Shown: in pieces, positions 44,834-58,566 of the stretch
How positions within the stretch are numbered: position 1 is the stretch's first letter
Layout: each line of letters opens with the position of its first letter
From: Lineus longissimus
Taxonomy: Eukaryota; Nemertea; Pilidiophora; Heteronemertea; Lineidae
Direction: 5' to 3'
Assembly: GCF_910592395.1 (NCBI RefSeq)
Contig: NC_088311.1
Location: forward strand, 12,838,501 to 12,902,500
Length of the DNA stretch: 64,000 nt
Notes under the pieces: model-generated
What the model saw: only the letters and a program-made list of their open reading frames with translations
Told to the model about the DNA's origin: nothing
Database searches by the model: none
Position numbers and translations under genes: made by a program

Positions 44834-45308
44834 ATTGACACCCTTTGTATAAATACCTTAGAAAATACTTGGTAATCATGATCCTGAGCAGAACATGCCA
44901 ACAATAATGAATTAATATAGATTTTGACTCTTAGTTGTAGAAAATCAATTTCATGGGCTAAAACCTTTTTGTGACAGAAGAAATAATATCGAGTCGGGAA
45001 GATTTTCGATCCCAAAAACTACATCACCATGTTATAATGTGTTTTTTGTTAAAAGTTAAACCATTTGTTCTTGTATTCGGGACCCGTTTGTTTGGTATTT
45101 AGTAAACCGCTGTCTTAGTTTTCCGAGTTACCAGGTCTCATTCGTGATTGAACTGAGGCCCTGAAAACCCCCTCAACCTGCGGTCTCGTGGGTTTCCTGG
45201 CCAAGGTGGGAATTATTGAATTAGAATAGAAAATTTTAGGATTTAAATTGATAATAACGGTTCAAATTAACATGCATTGAAAAAGCATTTTATGAACGTA
45301 TATATTAA

Positions 45309-45615
45309 CTCTTTCTCTACCGCCGGCTTTTGGCAGTGTCCTGTACCCCTGGCCCACACCTGGTGTAGACCGGGCAGCCTGGATCTGAACTTGGCTTCGG
45401 AAAGTTTCATTGTTAAATAGCTAAAATAGCTTACCCAATCTTTAAAGGGAGGAGGTCTGTATTTGATTCAGTGCAGTGCCATCTCGTTTTTCCTTGTCTA
45501 ACCAACCAATTGTGGTGACGATAAAACTTGAGGATAATTAGGTAGTATCGATTATTGCGGGCTAGTGGTATGTAGTGCACGGGCCTGGTATATGCCGGGT
45601 GTGGTAGGGGAAGCG
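45309..45615. mobile_element. 307 bp piggyBac-like MITE
   Basis: TTAA at 45305-45308 and 45616-45619; termini CTCTTTCTCTACCGCC and, inverted, CGCTTCCCCTACCAC. Similar in outline to the MITE at 9225-9624 but a different sequence. Confidence 0.6.
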
Positions 45616-45770
45616 TTAAAAGGGATAGAAATATTTTTTAAAATATGTATTCAAATTTGCATGCATTTAAAGTTTTTCGGAAAATCGCAAAGCCTTTTTA
45701 ACAAAGTGGCTATTGTTATTGCAGGAAGTTATTATTCCTAAGTAGTTATTCTATCCATATGTTGTCCTTT

Positions 45771-47872
45771 TTAGCTCACCTCTTGGGAGCTTATAAAATA
45801 ACGTGGCATCCGTCATCCGTCAGCATCCGTCAGCGGAGCACGTTTTGTCACCGCTAGGGCAGATGGCTTAAACTTGGTGTGATGGTAGCTTAGGGCAATA
45901 TGCCGAGACTTGTTTTTCTTTTTTACGATATGACCCACTTTCTGGCCTCCAGGCGGCCATCTTGGAAATTGGTTTTTACCTTTATGAAGCTAATGGTTGT
46001 ACGTAGAGTGGAAAATATTTTATGGTAGGTGTATCTAATAAAGTTAAATGAGATATCGCCCAAGTTTTTTATTTTACCTACTTTCATGGTCACAGAGGTC
46101 AAAGTTCACTAAACCGATAGGTGGCACATTTCGTTTCTATTTGAGCTAGAAGGTTCTGAACTTGTGAGGATATATATCTAGGGACCCTCTATTCTACCCA
46201 AAAAAATTGTCCCGCTCGGACTTCAAATACAGTGGAACCCCGGTAACACGACCACTCATGGGACCGTGGTCGGAGTGGTCGTGTTACCGGGGTGGTCGCG
46301 TTACCGGGGTTGGGAATCCCCAGACGAAATACATGATTATTTTTCCCGCCAAAATTTCCGACTGCATGGCGTGTGTACGCTGTACTACCATAGCAACGCT
46401 GCCTGATTGAGATGATGCACGCTCCAAAGTTTTGTTATCATGCCTCGCAAGAACAGTTCGTCGATAAAATTACATGTTACATTCTCAGAATGAGTTAGAA
46501 AAGGTAATTTTGTAACTCATTTTATCCACAAAGTTTCATTATCTGCCCGACGTGACGCATTTGCGGGCAATTTGGTGAATCATCCTCCATGTACCCGACT
46601 GTTTGTGACGATTGAAGTAAACTTGTTGTATGATTCCACGTGAATGATGAGTTGAGTAATGCTACAGTTTTAATCAAATCTATTTTCAGTCAAAATATTT
46701 AAAGAAATATAAAATGATACTGTAGTAAATCAACCAAGTTCTCCATATCATAAAACATTCAAACGTCTCGCAAGCTTGTTATTGTCATAAGTGTGGTCTT
46801 CAAACTACCCGCCGTTTATTATACGTTCATATGCAAATCACGCAAATCACATGATTTTGCTGCTGCTGAGTGCGCATGTCTGGTACTGAACTGGCTCAGT
46901 GATGAAAACAAACCATGAAAACGTTAGAAAAAGAAAGTTTATTTATTCATTTACACTTATACAATTGATTATACCTGCAAAATCACATTGTATTTTTTGT
47001 TTTCATATGTATTCCCATGGCCATTGTCCCCGTCTCAACAAAGCTTGGCAGCGAGGTGCTAATTACTATGCCGCGGTCGCGACCGATTACGGCAATTAGG
47101 CCTGGTGGTCGGGTTAGCGGGGTTGATTTTCAGTTTGGGACCGGCCAAGCCAGTGGTCGCGGTCGGGGTACCGGGGTGGTCGTCTTAGCGGGGGTCTCTT
47201 AATGGTAATTAGAGAGGAAACCATTCGGGACCGGAGAATCATGGTCGCGTTAGCGGGGTGGTCGCGTTACCGGGGTGGTCGCCAACCGGGGTTCCACTGT
47301 ATGGCCGCCAGGCAGCCATCTTGAAAATTAAACAAAGTCAGATTGCAACCAAATTTCATGTGATTGTATATCTATGTACTCTCTACAACATCCTTGATTT
47401 TCAGTCAAATCCATCGACCAATATGGCCGCAAGGCGGCCATCTTGAAAATTAACAAAAGTTTTATTACTCCGAAACTAATGATTGGATTGCAACAAAACT
47501 TCATGTGATTATGTATCTATGTACTCTTATCAATATCCCAAATTATCAGTCAAATCCCATGACAAATATGGCTGCCAGGCCGCCATCTTGGAAATCCAAC
47601 GAAGTCCTATTACTCCAGAACAGATGTCGACGAATTTCCATGTGACATGTACACTCTTCAACAGCCCTGAAATTCAGTCAACTTTATAACCAAAATGCTA
47701 TACTTGGATGGAACCGGTAATTTTCTTTTGTGCCAATGAGCCGAGAAGAATGATATCATTCAATGGAATCAAAACAGGTGAAACTAGCCAGAAACTGTTC
47801 TCCCCATATCCACTGCAAATGACATGCATTACATTACCCGAGGTGAGCACATGGTCCCTGGAACATTTCATT
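45771..47872 (+). mobile_element. GCTCACC-family element, copy I (divergent, with nested pogo-like element)
   Basis: Opens TTAGCTCACCTCTTGGGAGC and closes AGGTGAGCACATGGTCCC then AACATTTCATT. One DR3-like site (GGTCACAGAGGTCAAAG) near 46090. The 3' half has three units of 122-145 bp starting near 47301, 47423 and 47568, each opening with ATGGCYGCMAGGC then GCCATCTTG. A 1,070 bp pogo-like element lies inside it. Confidence 0.65.
46230..47299. mobile_element. 1,070 bp pogo/Tigger-like element with subterminal repeats
   Basis: TA on both sides (46228-46229, 47300-47301); termini CAGTGGAACCCCGGT and, inverted, CAGTGGAACCCCGGTT. The motif GGTCGCGTTACCGGGG and close variants recur several times within about 100 bp of each end, in both orientations. 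No transposase frame remains in the ~0.8 kb core. Confidence 0.82.
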
Positions 47873-50789
47873 TAATTCTGAATAATTTGTAAAAAAAAAT
47901 ATTGTTGTTGATTGTGGTACTGTAAACCCCATTATTTTTCGCAGCTCAAAATCTTCGGGAAAATATATTTTTCAGATTTCACATCTATCAATTTCTGCAA
48001 GTTGTCCAAAATGGTTTTTTATTCTCTGATGGTACGTTCTGGCTGGCCTTTTTATAAATTTTTTGACTATAAAACTGTTAGATCAATAATTTTTAGACAC
48101 TGATATTAAATTTAACCACTTCAATACTGGTATATTTGATGTTATTCGGTTGACCACTGGACTTCACAGCGTCATTTCTGGGAATGACATACAATGTGTC
48201 ATGCATCGTAGTACATGATGTCTTGATGTCACCGAACCAAAGTTCTGGTCTACAAGAGTGTGTATCTTTGCACGTTGGACTGAAATTTCGGGCTACAGTA
48301 GTGAAGTGGTAAAATGACTCCTACACTGATCTTGCAAATATAAAGAGGTTTAGGGTATTTGGTTATTAGCCTTTTCACCACCACCACCACCCCGGGAGAA
48401 TGGCCAGCATACCGCCTTGCCGATAGACATGACACTTTATAGTCATGCTTTTACTGAATTTACTGAATTATTTTCAGAGCTTCTGTGAACTCCCTAATTT
48501 GAAAAAGATTTTGAAGGTCATCAGTGCTTATTCCCAGTAAATTGAATTTAGGGTGTGAATCAGGGGGAACCAGTGTACAGGGAATGGGTTGTGAAGAGGT
48601 TAATTTTGTTTATGTTTGGGATTGAGGGATTGAAGGTTATTTGAACAGCATTTTGAATCGACACTTCAGCGGTTAAGGAGTTCTATTGCAAAGCACTACA
48701 TATTCTCTTTTAGGTCTCCTCATGACCACAACAACATCCGTAATTGTAGTCATCTGACACAATTGGAAACTACTTTCACTGAAACTCAAAGACCAAATTT
48801 TGTAACATAATCAATGCGTCAAATAAGAGAACTCCAATTATTTATTTTAGATAATGGCAAAGAAGGATTGAATTCTGGTACCAGTATATTCCATTGGGAT
48901 TCCTGATACATTTGTCAGGCTATTCTTCAGCAAAGTGCAGTTAACAATTTTGTAGAATATTTTAGTTGAGCCTTTTGTCACCCCGGTACTTCTATTCAAA
49001 AATTTCTATTGTGAGACTGGTTGACAGGCCTTGTATTGCATAATCAGGTGCTAAAATAGTTCAAAGACCAACGAATTCTGATATGTCTTTTCTGATATGT
49101 CTTTTAAATTGTACAAAGCATCGAGAGGAGGGGGGGGGGGGCGTAAAAAATCGATATGAGCCAAGCTAATTGACAGTGTTAAATGGAATTCAATAGAAGG
49201 CAAGACCAACACTTCTATGGAGCTGCCATATTGTGGCGGTAAAGCTTGCAAATATCAGACCATTCTGAGGAAATCAGGGGTTAATGTTCGCTTTTCCGTC
49301 CTGGCATACGAACACCTGAGACATTAGTTCTCATTTGGTGAAGTACCAACGTAGGTCTACATCAACTTTAAGTCACCATTCGAGATCTAACTGTCAACCT
49401 CAGTTTCAGAATGGAAATTGCATGGTAAAACAACCAGTGTAAATGCTAGTTTGGATATCGTTGCTACAACATTATTGCGATGTCATTTCACCAAATGAGA
49501 GCGTACGTCTCAGGGTTTTGTGTGCTGGGCTGGCGAAGCGAACTGATTTAACCCCTGATTTCCTCAGGAGGATGCCGTCTTGACCAGAGCAGCATTTTGT
49601 TCTGTCTTAAACTGCGTATCCATAAATTATTCACTTGTTGCATTTGTCGTTGTTTCGTGTTGTTACCTCGTGACTCACCACTCACAAAATGTACTGTGTT
49701 TGTCCAATTGGTGGTACCAGGGAACATTCTATGGTGACAACGGAAACAGCACCATGAATTCACACAGGAACAGCCCGTTGATATGTAGCCTTATATGAAA
49801 TCTGTAATATGCATTAACAGAACCATGTCCAGTTAAGAAAAGTATCATGACTTTCTTGTTACAGACATGGTCTTATTAATATCTTTTGGGAGTGACTTAA
49901 CAATTCATTGCTATTTCCCAAAAACGTCCTTGATTGATGAAGCAAGTGATTTATCATTAAAAAGAGAAAGAAAGTGGTGGCCTTCAGTCAGGCCACCTAT
50001 TGTAACAGCTCATAGCCTTCTGGGAAAATCATGATTGTGGCAGCGAAAGCAAGTGCAAAATATGCCAGCTGCAACTGTTGATTTATGTGTGATATAGGAG
50101 ATGGTTCGATAGACAGCGTCTGTTATCTTCAGGAACATGTTTAAAAAACCAGCAACATTGCAGAACTGTCCTTTGCTTGTATGCTAAGTTTACTGTTACT
50201 ACGTGTGTTAGATGGTTATTTTGTCAATAAATGGGAGTTGGGATGGCCGGAGGGTTGATGAAACACCCTACAAATGAGCAATTTGAATTGCTGCTGCATG
50301 CAATTTAAATCACATGGAAAAATAATTGTTTGTTTGCAATGGTCATTGCAGGCCCCTAGATTAGAATCGATGTATGCAGCAATCTGTGATCAATATCCAA
50401 CCCAGCAATTACTTTTTTCCCCACAGTGGAGAGATCTTTTTGTTGCACATAGCAACAATTATAAATGCATGTCGCAGTGATTTAAGCTTGTTTGCTTTGT
50501 GCTTTAATCCTATTCATAAGAAAGTCGGAAAAAGGGATGATGTAATATGTCTTTAAGGGGGACTGTATTAAAGTGTCATTCATTTTCATGAAAATATAGT
50601 TGTTTTTAATTGTATGCGTAAAAAACAAGCCCAGTCATTGTACTATTTGAAATAGTTTGTCTTGATTGTCTGTTCGGTGCTCAATTAATAAGTCAGAGTT
50701 TTGGTGCTGTATTCTTCCATTGTTGTGCATCGTGTGTTTGTTAATTGTGTTTACAACAACTTTATCAGTATGTAGCCAATATTAGGTGG
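47873..50789. other. spacer with one MITE, no gene confirmed
   Basis: No recognisable coding sequence. A poly-G tract lies at about 49131-49141. The MITE at 49265-49567 is the only structured element seen. Confidence 0.4.
49265..49567. mobile_element. 303 bp MITE with long inverted ends
   Basis: Begins CTGAGGAAATCAGGGGTTAA and ends with the inverse. The arms extend about 80 bp and include CTCATTTGGTGAA in both. The outer motif TGAGGAAAYCAG is shared with the MITE at 40132-40548. Confidence 0.75.
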
Positions 50790-50792
50790 TGT

Positions 50793-52106
50793 GCATAAAA
50801 AAGAAGTAAATACTACTAGTATAAGCAAAAAGGAAGAGCATTTACTAGTAGTAAATAGTAAAAGTAAAAGGTCAATTTCATATGCATAATCTTTACCTTT
50901 TACTTCAAAGCTGATGCTTTTACTTGACTAGTATCTACTTGTTTACAACTGTGAGGTCAGCCTTTTCAGAGGCCTGGGCAGAAGTGATGTAAGCCCAGTT
51001 ATGATGTGGTAAACGTGTAATGCGGCTTGTTATATCTTTGAAAGTGACGCAATCTTGTTGTTGTGCAAAATTAAACATGCATTAATTACACTGGGAACTT
51101 TTTTCAGCTGTAACCTAACACGTCCTTGCAGGATAGGAAAACGTTTCTTTAACTGTCCAAAACACCGTTCAATTATGATTCTTTCCTTCTGATGACACTT
51201 GTTGTATGATCACTGCTCTGGTAGATTTACCAGGTCCTTGAAAGGGGTCGTGGACAGGGGTCGTGGACAGATCCTGGCCAGGCTGCGACACTTGTAAATC
51301 GCTCTCCGGCATCACACGTTGCTTGTACATTCAAAGTGGCCACACCCTTTCGACAAATGTTCTCATCTCCGTGGTTTTTTGGTTTCAGAACCTGCACATG
51401 CGTACAATCCAGTGCTCCAATGGCAAAAGGAAATTGATATTTCACTTGCCACGAATCCTTAGCAGTCTGAATATCTGCTGCTTCAGTTGGAAACTGGATC
51501 CAAATATTGGCTTTCTCTACCATCTGGTCAACAATGGCAGCAAAGGGCCTTGATACTGTGCACTGATGTATCCCAATGTCTTTACCAACGCCGAGCTGAA
51601 AACCTGGATCCCCAACATGCCTCAAAAAAAATCCATTTGCTGCTTGGAGGAAGGAGTGTCACCCCTAGTCTCATTTCGCTCTCCAAGAAAATGTTCGGCC
51701 ATCCAAATGATGTTTTCCTCATTAAATCGAAATACCGATTGATACGTTGGACCTGATGTTGGTTTTTGTGTGTTGTACTCCTTCCTCTTCCTCGGTACAC
51801 CCATAAATGCAGCTATTTCCCAAAAATACGTCTCTCCTGTTTGACTTCCAAGGTTGGTCTGGAGCTACCTTGGAATTTTGAAGTATTTACAAGAGGATTG
51901 GTAGTAATTACTTTGTTTTATGCATACTGATTGAAGTATCTACTAATTTTGGAGTAAACGCTAGAGGAGTAAATACTTCTTGCTTCTACTAGTAGTAAAC
52001 ACTTTTAAGTAAAAGGTTTTACTTCATCTTTATGCATGCAGATGGCAGTAAATACTAGAAATTTCAAGTAAAACGTATTTACTAGTTTTTATGCATACCA
52101 CCCAAT
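50793..52106 (-). mobile_element. decayed Harbinger element (~1.3 kb)
   Basis: Inverted ends GGTGGTGTGCATAAAAA (left) and GGTGGTATGCATAAAAAC (right, inverted), followed by repeated AGTAAATACTAG-type subterminal motifs on both sides. It encloses a broken transposase. The flanks AATATTA and CAATAT are similar but give no clean 3 bp duplication. Confidence 0.7.
51050..51804 (-). pseudogene. HARBI1-like transposase with frameshift and internal deletion
   Basis: The minus-strand start (ATG 51804) reads MGVPRKRKEYNTQKPTSGP, then FRFNEENIIWMAEHFLG and SKQQMDFF. A run of A/T near 51627 shifts the frame to RHVGDPGFQLGVGKDIGIHQ and then AIGALDCTHVQVLKP (first Asp) and AAWPGSVHD (second Asp). After WPGSVHD the GDxGY segment is missing, and a further frame near 51200-51050 resumes with RIIIERCFGQLKKRFPI (Glu), then GRVRLQLKKVPSVI. 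The order and motifs match the transposase at 27340-28458, so both belong to one lineage. Confidence 0.8.
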
Positions 52107-52897
52107 ATGCAGGAGCAGGTCTTTTTATACAAGGTTCTGTAATGTAGACATGTATTGATAAAACTGTTCTATTTCATTTTAATCGTTTAATTGGCACCAA
52201 ATAAAAACTAGGATCTCGGCACCTTTGTTAGCATTTTATATTAAGTAAGTAGTGAATTCCTATCAATGGATGCATTACAGAACAGAAGTATAAAAAATAA
52301 ATCCTCACAATAAATTTTATGCCTCTTGGATTTTTCATTTGACCTGAAAGGTCATCGTGGTTAATTGTGTTCATTTTGATGGCACTGTTCTGAAAGTTCA
52401 GTCTGCGGAGCGCTGTGGCAGTTACATTTATATCATCTCTAGAGTGTGACGCCTCCAAACACAGGGGAAGTTACGGTACATGTATCTGTCACTATAATAA
52501 TCTTTTAAATGTGCAGCTTTCGTCACTTGTAGGAGAGAGGGGATATAATGGTGAAATGGTGAAATGGTGAAATGAACTACCTGTACGATGGCAAAAACAG
52601 ATTATGTGAAAAACACTTGGATTTCCTAATTTTTTTAATGAAATTGCCAATCCCTACCTGGTGGTCCCAGTTTTCGGAGTATTGTAATGGTTAGGGTCTC
52701 AAAATGACGCTAGTGCTCTCCCCTTACAGCTGAACAGACCAATTTAAACACTGATTAAGAAACTTGATCACCAGAAGACATTATATGCACATCTTTTTTT
52801 GGCCAAAACTGCCTGTCGTGAGTGCGTGTGATGGTCATGAGGAGTACATGGTGCCAAAATATTCCAATAGAGCGCGCATATATTGATTTGCATATAT
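52107..52897. other. no gene recognised
   Basis: Non-coding spacer. GGTGAAAT is repeated about three times near 52550-52573. Confidence 0.4.
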
Positions 52898-53081
52898 GTG
52901 ACCCGTCACAGCAAAACCAGGCGCATGTCGCACAGAAGATGAGCCTAAATGACACGAGGAGATATTGGAAGAAATTGATGTGCTCATGTTTCATAAAAGG
53001 CAGACAATAGAGAAATGAACAGTCCATCTCAACCTGCCAAGCTCAGAGCGAAATACGCCTCATTTTGCTGTGACGGGTCAC
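52898..53081. mobile_element. MITE with GTGACCCGTCACAGC ends, copy 2 (184 bp)
   Basis: Same termini and interior as the copy at 14715-14902, with a handful of differences. Flanks ATAT and ACAT resemble a 4 bp duplication with one change. Confidence 0.85.
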
Positions 53082-56000
53082 ACATACCACTAAACCAACA
53101 CACATAACTCCTTCCAACAACTTGCAGTGAGGTGTTTTCCCCACCTCACACCACCAAAATTGCTGGTAGGCCTAAAAAACTATGCAAGTGGCATAAAGCT
53201 TTGGAAACCATCGATGAATGGAAAAGTCATGTAATATGAATAACATGTTAATTCACAAAGCTCTTACATCGCTGTTCTTGACCATGCTGGCTATTAAAGG
53301 GGTTGTGTGAATCAGGGGTCCAAAACAGGAATTTTGTCTTCATAAGGCCGGATATATCCAAAACGAGGTTAAGTTGCGGAAAAAATATGTACAATGATTT
53401 TCTTTTCGAAAATGACCGTGAGTTTCGAATTTTCCGCTAAATGTGCTTATTACGTCATGGTGTATCGGCTTGCGAGCCAGCGGCAGCGCGAACAATCATC
53501 GAAGATTTGCCGTTTTGCCACAGGAAGTACCGTTTAGTAATAAACATGGCTGCTTTCGCATTAGATTCGCAAAGTTCACAAAATTCAGTGTCCCATTACT
53601 CTAGGCATTCTAGTCTTTGTTTTGTTTTGTTATGGTTATCCTACGTCAGACATGTCAGACGCGATCGATCGATGTGCGAATGATCACATATCGACTGAGT
53701 CATCGCCGAATGCATTCTGCTCCACAATGATACCACGCATGCGCGAACTTCAAATCTGCGCGGGAAGTTGCGGACCTTGCTATGCGGATTACTCGGAAAC
53801 TACTGGGCCGATTTAAAAAAAAATGACATTGGCATCTTCAGCTCAGTGTCTAGAAGCAGAATTTTTACTTCATAATGGCGTACCATTTACTTCACACAAC
53901 TCCTCTAAGTCACCATACTTCAGGATTATCTAATAAAATTCCTGGAAAGGCCACAGATTTGTCATATGCTTTAACATATAAATTTGTAGGCCTATGCATT
54001 GTACATTGGCCTTCGGTACAAGGTGGGTTCAAAGCTGGTTCCTTTCAAAGCCTCATGATTAGGAAAAAATTGGAAAAGTTAATAAAAATAAAATCACCAT
54101 TTACTCATAAACTATCTACATTTTTTCGGCAAAATGCCAGCTTGCCCTAGCAATGAACTTTATTCACGCATTGATAAGGTTTTGGGCAGAGAAAAGTCAA
54201 CAGGTTGGCTTATTCCTTGGACCAGAAAATTCTTTTGTTTCTCAAATTGAGGAAGATTTGTCAACCTGAAAGACTGTTTCATTTATTTAATATTTGTTAC
54301 TGACCCCAAATTTATCTTTGATATAAGTTAGCAAGCAGCATTCTTCATATTTAAGGTTCCGGACTTAAGTTTTTGAAGAGAAATTAACCCAATGTCTCTG
54401 CCTCTGAAAGCCCATCCTTGACAGATACTCCAGTTATCACAGAAGGTGCTTGTTGCTGAAATTGATGATAATAACACATGCAGTCACATTCTTTACAAAG
54501 AAAACAGAGTAAATAGCCTTGATTTTTTGAGACATTGAAGATTGCTTTGTTGTTTCAGTCATCAATAGTATAGTTGTCGTCTGAAGAGAACAGTTCTAAA
54601 ATTCTAAAATCCCAGGATAGGGTATGTCATAATAAAAAGGAAGTTATGTAATAGGTCCTGTCAACAGGACATAGGCATAATGTTTCATCATGTCACTCCG
54701 GTAGAAATTGGCAGATGTCATTTTAAGTGCTGTTTAAGATTTTACCAGAGATATAGGCATACAAAATTACAAATACAAAAAGTAATCCACATTACAGAGG
54801 AAAACAATTAAATCTTGTAGGAAAAATATAAATTTTGGCCGACTTTGTCTGCAGTTTGGCAAAATCTCAATTTTGTTTGCCATGGGCTGCACAGTTATCC
54901 GACAGGATAATTCTAACCTCCAGTTGTTAGGGACATTCAGTTTGGGATATTTAGAGTGGATGAATCATCTGCCTTCCCATCATATCCCAAAAAGGTCGAT
55001 ATGGCGTCAGACGCCTTTCAGCCGGGTGTTATTTGGTGTAAATTCCCCAGCGTAAATCCGCCATCCGTGCGGGATAAGGGCAGCAATTTCGCTAAGAAGA
55101 ACCCTATATCCCTTTGAACATCATTCTATCATCCCTCCCAGCTTTTGAGTTTGTTGTGGTATGGAACAGTTCTAGAACTGTTGAACTGTGCCGATAGACT
55201 TTGGACAGTTCTAACAATACAATAGAAGGGAATGTTCTGTCACTGTACCAACTAACATCACATTTCAATTGTTGCCTGGCCTGAAATGATGACGGGATGA
55301 CAAACGGATCAAGGTCATCATCAATTATAAACTGACACACCTGCATCAAAGGGGTCTTATCCACCGAATATTGCATGCACACACAACAAAGTTTTCACAT
55401 GTATTACATGTAACCTTATTGTTGAGAAGTACAAAAGGAAACTAATCAAAGTAGAATCTATTTTTGAACTCTGTGAACTATTATTGCTAGTTCCCATATT
55501 ACTACCCGCCCACTGGATTGGCCTAAGCTCTACCATCAACCATGGCAACACTCATTACTTATTCATGTTTGTGTACACTAGCCGCACATAGAGGGATAAA
55601 ACAACACAAAAGGACCATTGCCTCAAAATTGAGCTCAGTTATAAAAACAGCTGTACATACAATGCTATATGGTCATGAATTGCTTTACTAAAAGACTAAG
55701 AAGGAAATGCCACTGGGTAGTAGAGAGCAAATGAAGCTCAGTGGTACAAGAATCGTCTGAATCAGCTGACTGGTGCCTGATCTACAGCTGCCAAAAGAAA
55801 GGGTATATTTCTGGTTTTTAAGTTAATGGGTTTTTTTTAACTAATCTGTTTTTGACGATAGGTCATGGTCTCCTGTCGAGGTCAGATTTACCCCTCGAGC
55901 ACTTGATAAAAGATCTTGGGAAGATGTCCCAATGGCCTTTTTTTGCGTCGGAAATGTAACATATTGCAACAATTGCAACAATCAGCAGTGTTTGAAGGGA

Positions 56001-58481
56001 ATATCCCTTGCTCAATACAATGCTGCTTTAATTTTTGAATGAAACGGTTTTACTGTGGATTTCTACAACATGAGTTTCTGAATAGAACACGACCTAATCA
56101 TGAGTTCAGCCGTACTGAAATTCAGCGGTATAGCCTCCATTACCTCCGCTTATACCACAGAAGAAATACATGTCCTTTTTCTGTACTTTACGGGGCACCT
56201 CAACCAAATTTGAGCTGATTCCGTCGTATGCAATGTTCACTATCTCTATGCGATAAATAAAGCAGCATATGGTGAATGGTCGGTAGCATCACGCTAACTT
56301 GTTACCATTGTATGTACAGCGATTGGGTCAAGGGTATGAGGCACGTTGTCTGTAAAGCTCAGCCAAAACTTTTAGGGTCAAGATGGAGTTCAGCAGACTG
56401 AAATAAGCTGTGTGTTTTCTACTGTGAAATAGGAAAGGATTTTTTGTCGAATGTTGTCCAAAATTATCTTTATTGTGTGATTTATTGGTTAAGGTTTTAA
56501 TGATGGGATGGGGGGGGGGGTGTCTGTATGGTTTTGGTCCCAGTCAGAGCCAACATTGCAGCCTATAAATTTATATGTGAATTTTTGCTATAAGCTATGG
56601 GTAATGATAATTTTTTCTTGCTTTCAAAGTAAGATTATATTATAAATTTAGTGTTTGTGTGTTGGGGGGAGGTTGTCATTGATAGTTTTTCCGCCTTTGA
56701 AAAATTGTTTACTTGTACGTTTTCTTGAGAGAATTTTAAAAAGTTGAAATATGATCGGATATGGTTAGGTAATTGAAGTAATTAATGAAAACTGCTCGAT
56801 TATTATCAGTTATTATTGCTCTGACCAATGAGAGGCATGGAAATGCAAGTGTTTACAACTCGAACAGTTGATGGTTGAATTCTGATGGTGTTGTGAATGA
56901 AGGTCACACTGATTATGAAGCTCAAGCAAGGCCAATTGGAAAGTCACATAACCATCAAACCCCCTGCATTGAGCAGAACTTTCTTTTAGAGGCTTTCTAT
57001 ACTCGATGAAGACCTTCTCTTAACTTGGCTATGTTCTTCATATTCTGGTTGGGGGTCATCACATAATTTTCTTGAATACAGACAGAAGAAAGTGTTGTCC
57101 TTTGACATTCTGTCTGAACTTGACATCGGCATGACACCATACAATCAGTAACATATTTTGCAAGTTACAAACCCCTAAATTTCGGGAAGTTTTTCTTTAT
57201 CAACCCAATTCATGTACCTGTTAATGTTATATTCGATTCACTTCTTGATTCTGTTAAAACTTTGTCATCAACATTTTTTGACGACTATATGGTAATGGCA
57301 TCCTGGGAGTAATGGTAATATTTGTGTATTCATAGAAACAATCATTCAGTTATTGTATAAAAAGTTGATTTATGTTCTTTTATTATGGTCCCGCCCAACA
57401 AAGTTGAGGTGGGGGCATTATGCTATCAGCTGGTTTCCGCGTCCAGGTCCGCACTCTATTCCACACAATAACTCAATAACCGCTCCTCTGGCGGATTTGT
57501 CACAAAGGTTCCGTATTGATTTTGGGCTCATAATTCAAGAGAAGCGTTTTAAACGTTGTAAATTCAACATTAGGGCCGACTACAAAAGCGTTTTGGTTCG
57601 AACACAAGAAAATTAAATGATATAAATGTATGATAAGGTTTATTTGATGAGCAAATATTCACAGATGTGGATGATATAGACGATCGTTACACGAAATTCT
57701 CATAGGAGCGATGAATGCAGACACACAGACCATTTAACGTTATGATGTGCAATAGAGACGGCACAGAGACCGGGGCCACAAATTAAGTTTCGTTTGACGA
57801 GAGTTCCCACAAACACTGGTTTTCTGATTGACTTGCCCACTGATTGACTCGCCCAATGTAATGTAAATTCTAGCTTTTATATCGCAAGGGAACAGTCCAG
57901 TTGACAATTGAGACAAACGACGTATCGTAAAGACAACAATCTATACAGATGACGTATCGCATCCAGCATGCCTTTTACCTAAAATTGTACGTTAACAACG
58001 TTACGACGTTACCATGCGTGAAACCCCCCCCCCTCTTTTAGAGAATGTCAAGTGACATTACTTTTTTTTCCGTGCCAACGCAACAATGATTTTCAATCAA
58101 CTCCCGATGTCAATCATGTGACGCAACGCCCTTCGCGCATCTGACTGGTCGAGATACAGCGCGTCAATGACAGTAAATTTTTACCAAGAAGGAAACTGTA
58201 AACGGTGGATAAACTGACGAAATACCGCACAACTGACTGATAACAGTTCCAAATATCATCAGGATATCAAAATTAAGGCAGTACTTTATCACCTCATGCA
58301 GGTTTTGACCGATGTTATTAAACTTTATGCACGTTATAACCGATTGTAAAACGTAGCCCAAGACTGCGTGCAATATTTTCCTGGTCAAGGTTACGCCTTT
58401 TGACGAAAAACAGATCGAGCTGCTTAAAGAGGTAAATTTATCATTCGCAAGTCCATAGTTACACAAAACTTCATATAATTA
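53082..58481. other. long spacer, no gene confirmed
   Basis: Motif-level observations only. TTAAAGGGGTTGTG at about 53294 is like a TTAA-element terminus, but no partner end was found. An ATG at about 53547 (MAAFALDSQSSQNSVSHYS), preceded by TACGTCATGG, looks like a gene start but the following frame is unrecognised. A segment at about 57385-57600 (TCCCGCCCAACAAAGTTGAG) resembles the start of another dispersed repeat. Poly-G and poly-C tracts lie near 56511 and 58024. Confidence 0.35.
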
Positions 58482-58534
58482 TTAGCTCACCTCTTAGCAG
58501 AGGTGAGCTTATCCCATACCGTGGCGTCCGTCGT

Positions 58535-58566
<32 letters not shown>

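Noticed and set aside
53547-53690. Gene start MAAFALDSQSSQNSVSHYS
   Set aside because: Looks like a start with an upstream promoter-type motif, but no domain follows, and the TTAAAGGGG terminus near 53294 has no partner, so no call is made.
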